Positions 34,043 through 41,735 of a DNA stretch of 64,000 bases are shown here, in pieces; position 1 is the first letter of the stretch; each line of letters begins with the position of its first letter. The stretch covers positions 103,739-167,738 of the forward strand of contig JABSOS010000006.1 in the NCBI GenBank assembly GCA_013216135.1, read 5' to 3'. The position numbers and the translations under genes were made by a program. Origin of the DNA: Candidatus Caenarcanales bacterium (GTDB lineage: Bacteria > Cyanobacteriota > Vampirovibrionia > LMEP-6097). The notes under the pieces were generated by a model. The model was not told where the DNA came from, ran no database searches, and saw only the letters and a list, made by a program, of their open reading frames with translations.

Positions 34043-36646
34043 ATGTCAATATTTACATATAAAGTTCCAGAGAAAGTATTTCATAGGACTTCAGGAGATT
34101 ACTGTAGTACGAATCTAGATAAATTTGGAGACTTTTTAACTCATCTAATAAAACTAAAAACTTCAGGTTTGGCAACAAAATGGATAAATTTTCCTATGGA
34201 TGAAGATGATTTCCATAGAGCGAGTATGTTTTTATTTGAAAATAATACAGAAACTGAGGGGCTTCTAAAGTTTAGTGATAGGCAAGCTCAGCAAATATTT
34301 CAACATATTTACGAAGCAAAAGATAATTTTCTTAAAGATAAAAAAGAATATGCCCATACTTTAATAGCAGAAATTGATGCTGTTATTGATAATTTAGCAA
34401 ATGATACTTTTAATTTCTTAGATGAGAAAATTCAAAGATTGAATAAAGTCGAGTCGCGCTTATATGATTCACTCTTAGCTAAATATAATAGTTCACCTGA
34501 ATATTATTCTGATTGGCTCACTGGAAATGCTTCTGATAAGCTCATTAAATATGCTTTTAAAGAGCTTGCAAAATCTGATAAAGAAGCTTACCTTACAAAA
34601 AAAGTTGATATTAATATTAGTCCAGATGAGAAATTAAAGTTGAAAAATATTTTAATTCAAGCAACTTTATTGGAAAAACATAACGGCAAAAATGATAATA
34701 ATACTTTTTCACTTGAAGATACTTTAATGAAAATTCTTATGTTACCAAAAACTGAGTTTAATACCGATGTGCTTGAACAAATAGATTTATGGCAAGGCTA
34801 CGTAAAAGATGTAAATGCTGCTTTGAATATTGCAGCGATGGCAGAAGAATTAAACCCAGAAGCAGGTGAACTACGAATTTATTTGAAAGCTTTTAGTGAG
34901 AATTTTGATAAGCTTTCTGATGATGCAAAAGCTAAATTAAAGATATTCCTCTTTCCAGAATTCTATCCTGAGAATTTGAGTATTACTAATGATAATTTGT
35001 TTCAAGGATTAAAGGAAGGGGATAGTCCTTTTGATCAAGATTGGACAGATATGCAGATTATCGGTGCTGACTTTACGCAAATAGAAAAATCTAAAAAAGA
35101 TTCGTTGGTTTATAGAGATGGGAAAGACGGAGAGTATGCATATCCTTACCTGAACTTTACTGGTTCAAACCTTACAGAGACAAGCTTTGAAAAACTAGAT
35201 ATGGAAAATTATAAGTTGGCAAATACTAACTTAACCCAAGTGAATTTTAAAGGAACAAATTTAATAGGTGCAGATTTATCTGGTGCACATTGGGATATTG
35301 ATGAAGATAAAGTCAGACTATCAGCTAGAAAAGATTGGGGAGTAGAGTCTTTATTAGAGGGAATATTTAATAGGAATAAAGATAAAGAAAAAGCTCCTTT
35401 GGTTAATAATAAAACTAGATTTATAGCTCAAGATTTTGATTATTATGCAAATAGAAATAGGCAACAGTTAGCAAATATAGCTACTAAGGATGAGAATAAG
35501 AAAGAATCTTTTATCAAGCTGCAAAAACAATTTAATGAAATGAAACCTGAACTGAAGGATTTGATTTTATCTAAAATCGGTGGTCTTCAAAAAAAAGTAA
35601 TTCAGAATATTTTAGATATTAACTTTGAAGCCAGACCAAAATTGAAAATTGATACAAAAATACCTGGACCTTTAGAAATAGTTAAGTATCATGATACTGA
35701 TGCTAAATCATTATCTGACTTTAGGCAGATGAATAAAAATGGCAGTTCAGATACTTTGATTCTAAAAGGTTTGAATAATTCAAAAAACTCCAAAACTTCT
35801 TATTTCATTCATGGTAAAGACTTTAGACCTGAAAGATTTTCTAAACCTAATAGTTTAGTAGGAGTGAAAATCTCTGAAGAAGATGTTCGTGGAGCTAATT
35901 TTACTGGACAAAATTTATCTAGATCAGTAATAAATAGACTGAATGCTCAAGGGGCAAATTTCTCTCAAGTAGATTTGTCTGAAGCAAAGATCTACAACTC
36001 TAATTTATCTGGGGTGGATTTTTCTGAAGCAAAGATGAATGGTACAGAGTTTGTGAATTGTCAGTTAGATAAAACACAGTGGGAACAAGCGGTTTTAAAC
36101 AATGTTGATATGAAAAATTGTACGATCAATGATGTTGAAATTAATCAAATTAAAGTGAATGGTTGGACGCTGAATCACTGTGTTGTTGATAATTTACAGT
36201 TGAAGGGTGAGGGCTCTGGTGTCCAGATGAATCAACTTGCACTGATAGGAACTGCTTGGTTGAATGGTTTGATTAGTGGTAATACTCTTATTAATAACTT
36301 AGATATATTCGGTTCTGTTTTTATAAATAATGATCCACAAAATCTTGTATACCCTAAAGATGATGAATTGATATTTACTGATGAAGATAGAAGGGAAGCT
36401 GAGTATCTTATTGAGAATATGAATATTGACCCTGTATCCATAGTAAACAACAGTCCAATTCAAATTAAGCTAAATGCTGTTGAAGATAAAAGATCGATAT
36501 ATTACGAAGCAATAAGCAAAGTAAATCAAATGTGGTCTGAATATGTATACCTTGATGATAACTATGTCTTTGATCCTTTGGATTTAGCCTTGATTCCACC
36601 TGATGCCATAGGCTTTCAACCAAGATTCAATCAAGTCATAGAATAA
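34043..36646 (+). CDS. Large pentapeptide-repeat protein
   Basis: An 867-residue protein with an uncharacterised helical N-terminal region (about 1-365). Two blocks of A(D/N)LXX pentapeptide repeats follow: about 370-425 (FTGSNLTETSF, LANTNLTQVNFKGTNLIGAD) and about 615-760 (VRGANFTGQNLSRSV, GANFSQVDLSEAKIYNSNLS and on). A charged linker joins them. Pentapeptide repeats fold into right-handed quadrilateral helices that mimic DNA or act as scaffolds. No signal peptide is present. The start is ATG 34043; two GTGs precede it in frame. Its TAA stop overlaps the pyrB ATG (TAATG), so it appears translationally coupled to pyrimidine genes. Function unknown. Confidence 0.8.
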   Translation: MSIFTYKVPEKVFHRTSGDYCSTNLDKFGDFLTHLIKLKTSGLATKWINFPMDEDDFHRASMFLFENNTETEGLLKFSDRQAQQIFQHIYEAKDNFLKDKKEYAHTLIAEIDAVIDNLANDTFNFLDEKIQRLNKVESRLYDSLLAKYNSSPEYYSDWLTGNASDKLIKYAFKELAKSDKEAYLTKKVDINISPDEKLKLKNILIQATLLEKHNGKNDNNTFSLEDTLMKILMLPKTEFNTDVLEQIDLWQGYVKDVNAALNIAAMAEELNPEAGELRIYLKAFSENFDKLSDDAKAKLKIFLFPEFYPENLSITNDNLFQGLKEGDSPFDQDWTDMQIIGADFTQIEKSKKDSLVYRDGKDGEYAYPYLNFTGSNLTETSFEKLDMENYKLANTNLTQVNFKGTNLIGADLSGAHWDIDEDKVRLSARKDWGVESLLEGIFNRNKDKEKAPLVNNKTRFIAQDFDYYANRNRQQLANIATKDENKKESFIKLQKQFNEMKPELKDLILSKIGGLQKKVIQNILDINFEARPKLKIDTKIPGPLEIVKYHDTDAKSLSDFRQMNKNGSSDTLILKGLNNSKNSKTSYFIHGKDFRPERFSKPNSLVGVKISEEDVRGANFTGQNLSRSVINRLNAQGANFSQVDLSEAKIYNSNLSGVDFSEAKMNGTEFVNCQLDKTQWEQAVLNNVDMKNCTINDVEINQIKVNGWTLNHCVVDNLQLKGEGSGVQMNQLALIGTAWLNGLISGNTLINNLDIFGSVFINNDPQNLVYPKDDELIFTDEDRREAEYLIENMNIDPVSIVNNSPIQIKLNAVEDKRSIYYEAISKVNQMWSEYVYLDDNYVFDPLDLALIPPDAIGFQPRFNQVIE

Positions 36647-37647
36647 TGCTAAAATCAATCTTTGGCATGTATTCTAAGCATTTAATTTCGATTGCAGACC
36701 TTAGTAATGAAGAAATCCTTAGGATTTTAGATAGAGCTAAGTATTGGTCTGAGCGTCAGGATGATGAAGTTCCTGAGTCTTTAAAAGCTTTAAGTAAACC
36801 AATTGTTTGTAATTTGTTCTTTGAACCTAGTACTAGAACTAGATTTTCTTTTGAGGTAGCTGCTAAGAAATTGAATCTTCATGTTTTAAATTTTGATTTT
36901 AAAAGCTCTAGCTCCCAGAAAGGTGAAACCTTTTATGACACAGTAAGAACTCTTGAAGCCATGGGAGTCAAAGTTGCGATTGTTAGATCTACAGAGGAGA
37001 ACCTTTTAGGCTCTATCGCAGATCAGATGCAAAATGTTGCACTGGTGAATGCTGGAGCAGGAGTTAGTGATCACCCAACTCAAGCTTTACTAGATATGAT
37101 GACGATTATGCAAGAGTTTCCTCGAATTGAGGATTTGAATATTGCGATAGTCGGCGATGTTAAACACAGTAGAGTTGCTAGATCTTCTATCCAGACTCTA
37201 TCTCGCTTTGGCGCTAATATTATGATTTGTGGGCCAGATGAATTTATCCCTGATCTAGAGATTGTTTCTATAAAAACAGCTAGAGCGAATTATGCTTACT
37301 CGGAGACCACTGCTCAAGCTATTTTAGATAAAGTAACTGTGGTTCAAGACATGGATGAAGCGATTTATAAGGCTGATATCGTCATGATGTTAAGAATCCA
37401 AAATGAAAGGCATAACTATAGCTTAGGGCAATACCGTGAAAAGTATGGACTTACTACTGATCGAGCAAGAATGATGAAAGAAGGAGCGAAGATTATGCAC
37501 CCAGCACCTTTTAATAGAGGTGTTGAAATCGATGATGAGATGGTAGAAGCTCCTAATTCTCTAATATTTAGGCAAGTTGCAAATGGTGTTGCTGTAAGAA
37601 TGGCTGTTCTAGAAAGAGCTATCATGGAAGCAAAGGTAAAAGTTTAA
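36646..37647 (+). CDS. pyrB: Aspartate carbamoyltransferase catalytic subunit
   Basis: A 333-residue transcarbamoylase that makes N-carbamoylaspartate in pyrimidine synthesis. The carbamoyl phosphate motif STRTRF (62-67) and HPTQ (143-146) are intact, and the aspartate domain carries the usual MMLRIQNERH segment, found as MLRIQ in ATCases. Length is slightly above the usual 310 because of an N-terminal extension; M8 (36667) is an alternative start. The ATG overlaps the stop of the pentapeptide gene, and pyrK starts at the base where pyrB ends, so the three genes are one operon. No pyrI regulatory chain is seen. Confidence 0.96.
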   Translation: MLKSIFGMYSKHLISIADLSNEEILRILDRAKYWSERQDDEVPESLKALSKPIVCNLFFEPSTRTRFSFEVAAKKLNLHVLNFDFKSSSSQKGETFYDTVRTLEAMGVKVAIVRSTEENLLGSIADQMQNVALVNAGAGVSDHPTQALLDMMTIMQEFPRIEDLNIAIVGDVKHSRVARSSIQTLSRFGANIMICGPDEFIPDLEIVSIKTARANYAYSETTAQAILDKVTVVQDMDEAIYKADIVMMLRIQNERHNYSLGQYREKYGLTTDRARMMKEGAKIMHPAPFNRGVEIDDEMVEAPNSLIFRQVANGVAVRMAVLERAIMEAKVKV

Positions 37648-38435
37648 TGCTCAAGATACACCCTAAGGTAAAAGAAAATACTGAGATTGCAGATGCAATT
37701 TATAAGCTAGTTCTAGAAGGAGATTTCCCGCAGAATGAGTTTAAACCTGGTAAATTTCTTCACGTGAAGTGTTCTGATGGTTTAGATCCATTATTACGAC
37801 GTCCTATGAGTATCTGTGATATTAGTGATGATGCTAAGTCTATGACGGTACTTTACCGAAGTGAAGGACGTGGTACTCAGTTAATGTCTCAGTGGCAGGC
37901 TGGAAGAGAAGTTGATATCCTTGCGCCACTTGGTAATAATTTTGATTTAGATAACTTAGAAGCTGGTTCTAAAGTGGTTTTAGTTGGCGGTGGTATCGGT
38001 GTTCCACCTTTATATTACTTAGGAAGGAAACTTAAAGAAAAAGGTCATGAGATTGTTTCTATCTTAGGTTTCAACTCATCTAAAGATGTTTTCTATGAGC
38101 AGGAATTTTCTAGTTTTTCTGAGAAAGTATACATAACTACAGTTGATGGTACTCAAGGAATGAAAGGTTTTGTTACTCATGCTTTAGCAGACTTAGGAGA
38201 AGATAACTGGGATGTACTTTATTCATGTGGTCCTACTGCAATGTTAAAAGCTCTTCAGGGTGAAGTATCTGCTGATAAAACTGCTTATATGTCTTTAGAA
38301 GAACGTATGGGCTGTGGAGTCGGTGCATGCCTTGCTTGTGTATGTAAGTATAGTGAAGGTTTTGAAAGAGATAAGAATTATTCTAGGGTTTGTACTGAAG
38401 GACCTGTTTACGATATTCGAGAAGTTCAATTGTAA
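37647..38435 (+). CDS. pyrK: Dihydroorotate dehydrogenase electron transfer subunit
   Basis: A 262-residue ferredoxin reductase-like protein that passes electrons from dihydroorotate dehydrogenase B to NAD. It has an FAD-binding motif RRPMSICD (51-58), an NAD-binding GGGIGVPPLYY segment (114-124), YSCGPTAM, and a C-terminal 2Fe-2S site with C223, C228, C231 and C249 in the PyrK-specific C-x4-C-x2-C-x17-C arrangement. It overlaps pyrB by one base (TAATG). The partner pyrD is outside the window. Its presence indicates the NAD-linked type 1B enzyme rather than quinone-linked PyrD. Confidence 0.94.
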   Translation: MLKIHPKVKENTEIADAIYKLVLEGDFPQNEFKPGKFLHVKCSDGLDPLLRRPMSICDISDDAKSMTVLYRSEGRGTQLMSQWQAGREVDILAPLGNNFDLDNLEAGSKVVLVGGGIGVPPLYYLGRKLKEKGHEIVSILGFNSSKDVFYEQEFSSFSEKVYITTVDGTQGMKGFVTHALADLGEDNWDVLYSCGPTAMLKALQGEVSADKTAYMSLEERMGCGVGACLACVCKYSEGFERDKNYSRVCTEGPVYDIREVQL

Positions 38436-38441
38436 TTTCTC

Positions 38442-38450
38442 TGTTATTCT
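38442..38450 (+). promoter_or_regulatory. Extended -10-like box before the sulfotransferase gene
   Basis: TGT-TATTCT ends 6 nt before the ATG at 38457, another case of leaderless spacing. No -35 is clear, so confidence is low. Confidence 0.35.
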
Positions 38451-38456
38451 GTAGCT

Positions 38457-39428
38457 ATGTTTGTACTTGGTATCGGTACTGGTCGTTGTGGTACTCAGAC
38501 TTTATCGACGTTTTTAGGTCTTCAGAAAATCAATACTCGCCATGAGTCTTTGTTAATGCCTTGGGATTTTGATCAGCATCAAGCCGATAATTTAATTAAG
38601 CATCTTCAAGATGGAGTTACTATCGATTACCCAGATGTCGGAGAAATTAATTTCTCTCTAGTAAATTACTGTGAATATTTACTTGAGAATCTATCATCAT
38701 TGCGGATTATAGTAATAAAACGTGCAAAAGAAGATACCGTAAATTCATGGATGAAAAATCAATCATATGTGAACTTGTGGACCAATGGAAGCCATGAGTC
38801 TTTTAGGCAAGGTGATTATTTGAAGTATGATGAACTAGGAAATTCTTTCCCTAAGTATGATTTAGAGAAAGAAAAAGCTTTAGCTCAGTTTTGGGATGAC
38901 TATTATGAGTATGCTGAAGCCTTGACTAAGAAATATTCGAGTTCTATAAAAATCTTTGATATGCATAGTTTATTCTCAGATGTTTTAAAACAAAAAGAAC
39001 TTTTAGATTTTATCGAAGTTGAGGAAAGTAAACAATTCAGGTATGCTCTGAATAAAAATTTTGATAATAAGTCTACTTTACTAACTAAAAATAGTATGAA
39101 TATCTTAAAAGCTTTGATTAAGAGAGATAATTTAGATTTAAGAGAATTTGAATCTAAGACTAGTTTTCAACCTTATTTATTATTAAAGTTTTTACTTTTA
39201 GGGATAGTTTTTAATAAAAATATTGATAAAATGCCAAGTTTTATCAATGAACATAAGGAAATTTGCGAAGAATTTTTAGAGGATTTGAAGTTCTTAGATT
39301 CTTTTGAAATTTTAAAAAAAGATTTAGCAAGTCTTATAGCTTTTTTAAATGAAAGCTCAGAAAGATATTCCTATCCTAACTTTATAAAGCTTAAGGTTCG
39401 AGAACTTTGTGTTAAAAGTATTGTCTAA
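38457..39428 (+). CDS. Sulfotransferase-family protein
   Basis: A 323-residue protein opening with GIGTGRCGTQTLSTF (residues 5-19), the 5'-phosphosulfate-binding loop typical of PAPS-dependent sulfotransferases with a GxGRCGT form. A segment RIIVIKRAKEDTVNSW (about 82-97) corresponds to the 3'-phosphate-binding strand-helix, where R-x-P-x-x-x-x-x-S usually occurs; the proline is missing. The C-terminal half is helical and unusual. Possible substrates are surface glycans or lipids; nothing nearby specifies one. It could instead be a catalytically altered P-loop protein. No Shine-Dalgarno sequence. Confidence 0.75.
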   Translation: MFVLGIGTGRCGTQTLSTFLGLQKINTRHESLLMPWDFDQHQADNLIKHLQDGVTIDYPDVGEINFSLVNYCEYLLENLSSLRIIVIKRAKEDTVNSWMKNQSYVNLWTNGSHESFRQGDYLKYDELGNSFPKYDLEKEKALAQFWDDYYEYAEALTKKYSSSIKIFDMHSLFSDVLKQKELLDFIEVEESKQFRYALNKNFDNKSTLLTKNSMNILKALIKRDNLDLREFESKTSFQPYLLLKFLLLGIVFNKNIDKMPSFINEHKEICEEFLEDLKFLDSFEILKKDLASLIAFLNESSERYSYPNFIKLKVRELCVKSIV

Positions 39429-39476
39429 ACTTTGTATAATGAATATATAGTTTAAGTACGTTTATTATCTATTGTT

Positions 39477-40157
39477 ATGAGTGATCAATTTGTGAGTAAA
39501 AATAAAGCAGATGAGCTGCAAAGAAAATTAAAACAGAATATGTCTAAAGAGACATTAGGGGCTGATGAGGCTGTTGTTGACGGAGCTGACCCTATAGATT
39601 CATGTGAAATCTCTGAAGATGCGCAGCACGCTCAAAATGGTAATGAAACTACTCAAGAGACTGAATGGGCTGAGGCTGAAGAAGTATCTTCTGTTTCAGC
39701 TTCTGCAGATTATAAAAAGTTAAAAGAGCAGTATGATGAATTAGATACTAACTATAAAAGACTTTGGGCTGATCAGCAAAATATGCTGAAAAGATTTCAG
39801 AAAGAAAAAGATGATCTGAGAAAATTTGCTGCTGCAAATACTGTTGAAGCGATTTTACCTGCTTTAGATAACTTTGATTTCGCGAAGAAAAGTTTAAAGC
39901 CAGATACTGCTTTTGAAGAAGTTATTAAGAGTTTTGATATGCTTAAAACTCAATTCCAAATGGCTTTACAGTCAGTAGGCTTAAATGAGATTCCTACTAA
40001 TATTCCTTTCGATCCTGCTAAGCATGAGGCTGTAACGAATGTACCGAGTAATGACCATGAGCCTGGAACGATCATTGAAGTAGTTAAGCCTGGTTATGTA
40101 ATCGGTGATAGAGTCGTTAGAGCAGCTACTGTAGTAGTATCTTCTAAGCCTGAGTAA
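39477..40157 (+). CDS. grpE: Nucleotide exchange factor GrpE
   Basis: A 226-residue protein with an acidic, disordered N-terminal 75 residues, a long coiled coil (about 80-135) and the C-terminal beta-wing signature DPAKHEAVTNVPSN followed by VVKPGYVIGDRVVRAATV, which fits the GrpE consensus. It exchanges ADP on DnaK. The usual neighbours hrcA, dnaK and dnaJ are absent here; it is followed by a TrkA-type gene and truA. The N-terminus has two in-frame starts close together; ATG 39477 is used. Confidence 0.95.
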   Translation: MSDQFVSKNKADELQRKLKQNMSKETLGADEAVVDGADPIDSCEISEDAQHAQNGNETTQETEWAEAEEVSSVSASADYKKLKEQYDELDTNYKRLWADQQNMLKRFQKEKDDLRKFAAANTVEAILPALDNFDFAKKSLKPDTAFEEVIKSFDMLKTQFQMALQSVGLNEIPTNIPFDPAKHEAVTNVPSNDHEPGTIIEVVKPGYVIGDRVVRAATVVVSSKPE

Positions 40158-40162
40158 GAATT

Positions 40163-40837
40163 GTGGAGTTTGAGAAAAAGAATTATTTAGTAGTTGGTTT
40201 AGGGCGTTTTGGTTCTAATGTTGCAGCGGCATTCTACAATAATGGACACGATGTTTTAGCTGTTGACCGTGACATAAATGTTGTTCAGAATGTGATTGAC
40301 CAAAAGCTTTTAGAAAATGCAATGCAGATTGATGGTATTGATTTAAATTCTTTACAGAGATTAAATCTAGATAGATTTGAAGCTGTTATCGTATCTGTAG
40401 GTACTAGCATTGAAGATAGTTTACTTATTTGCGCTACTCTTAAGGAGCTTGGGGTAAGTAAAGTAGTTGCTAAAGCAAGTAGCCAAATGCATGGCAGGAT
40501 TTTAGAGAAAATTGGTGTTGATTTAATCGTCTACCCTGAAGCTGAGATGGGAAGAAGAGTTGCAAATCAACTTATGGGACTTAATTTCCTAGATGAGTTC
40601 CCACTAACAGAGAACTTCAGTATCAGTGAAATTAGTTTACCTAAAATATATAATGATAAAACTTTATCTGAATCTAAGATTAGATCTGATTATCACTTAA
40701 ATATTCTTGCGATCAGAAGAGCAGGTGGACACTTTAGTATCTCCCCTTCTCCAGCTACTACTTTTCAAGATGCTGACCACATTCTGGTAATCGGTACTCA
40801 CGATGACATTGAGAATTTTAAAGAATTAAATGCCTAA
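40163..40837 (+). CDS. TrkA/KtrA-type potassium uptake regulatory protein
   Basis: A 224-residue cytosolic RCK protein: an N-terminal Rossmann NAD-binding domain (VVGLGRFGSNVAAAF, residues about 9-23, with the acidic residue in LAVDRD) and a C-terminal TrkA_C domain (about 140-224). Such proteins form octameric gating rings on KtrB/TrkH K+ channels and respond to ATP, ADP or c-di-AMP. The membrane partner is not in the window. The start is a GTG at 40163, five bases after the grpE stop; the 3' end overlaps truA by 8 bp. Confidence 0.9.
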   Translation: MEFEKKNYLVVGLGRFGSNVAAAFYNNGHDVLAVDRDINVVQNVIDQKLLENAMQIDGIDLNSLQRLNLDRFEAVIVSVGTSIEDSLLICATLKELGVSKVVAKASSQMHGRILEKIGVDLIVYPEAEMGRRVANQLMGLNFLDEFPLTENFSISEISLPKIYNDKTLSESKIRSDYHLNILAIRRAGGHFSISPSPATTFQDADHILVIGTHDDIENFKELNA

Positions 40838-41672
40838 CTATAAGTTAACTATAGAGTATAACGGAGCTGATTTCTCTGGTTCTCAAGTGCAGTCTCGTGA
40901 TCTTAGTGAGATTGAAGAAGCTAAGCCTAGAACTGTTCAAGGAGAACTTGAAAAAGCTTTAAAAATTTATTTTAGGACTTCTGAGAATATTGTCACTAAC
41001 TTTTCAGGACGCACTGATGCTGGAGTTCATGCGATTGGGCAAGTCGTTAATTTTAAAATTGATGATGAATTACTATCTTCTGTAAGCTCTGAATATGAAA
41101 ATATTATAGAAGAGAATCCTGATAAATTTTTAATTGGATTAAATGGTATTCTTCCTGAAGACTTAGTCTTAGTGAAGGTGAAAAGAGTCGCTGATGAGTT
41201 TAATGCACGCTTTGATGCTAAGTCTAGAGAGTATTTATATAAAATTTTTGTGCGTAGACATAAGCCAGTACTTCGTTTAGATAGCTTGACTTGGGTTAAA
41301 GAACCTTTAGATTTTGACGCGATGGCAGCTCACGCTAAGAAATTTTTAGGTAAGCAAGATTTTGCGGATTACTCGAAGCCTGATGAGCAGTTGAATAGCA
41401 CAGAGTGTAACGTTTTAGAAGCTGAGTTGATTAAAGAATCTAAGATTTGTTTTAAATTTAGGATTAAAGCAGATAGATTTTTGAGGCATATGGTTAGGCG
41501 CATTGTTGGGGAGTTAATCGAAGTCGGAAAAAGAGTTGCTGCTGGTGAAAAGTATGATCCAGAGCATTTTGCTTTTATCTCTGAGTCAGGTTTCAACCAA
41601 GAATTAGTTAAGATTAAAATTAATAAATCAGCTCCAGCTGAAGGTTTGACTTTGATGAAGCTCGAGTATTAG
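40830..41672 (+). CDS. truA: tRNA pseudouridine synthase A
   Basis: A 280-residue enzyme isomerising U38-40 in tRNA anticodon arms. The catalytic aspartate is D63 in SGRTDAGVHA, and other family blocks (FNARFDAKSREYLYKI, FRIKADRFLRHMVRRIVGEL) are intact. It starts inside the last codons of the TrkA-type gene (8-bp overlap), so grpE, the TrkA-type gene and truA form one transcript. A 63-bp gap with a TATAAT at 41713 follows before the next gene. Confidence 0.97.
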   Translation: MPNYKLTIEYNGADFSGSQVQSRDLSEIEEAKPRTVQGELEKALKIYFRTSENIVTNFSGRTDAGVHAIGQVVNFKIDDELLSSVSSEYENIIEENPDKFLIGLNGILPEDLVLVKVKRVADEFNARFDAKSREYLYKIFVRRHKPVLRLDSLTWVKEPLDFDAMAAHAKKFLGKQDFADYSKPDEQLNSTECNVLEAELIKESKICFKFRIKADRFLRHMVRRIVGELIEVGKRVAAGEKYDPEHFAFISESGFNQELVKIKINKSAPAEGLTLMKLEY

Positions 41673-41735
41673 ACTTCTTAAATATAACTGAAAGTATGAT
41701 GTAGGATTATTCTATAATTATCTTTAGGTAATTAA

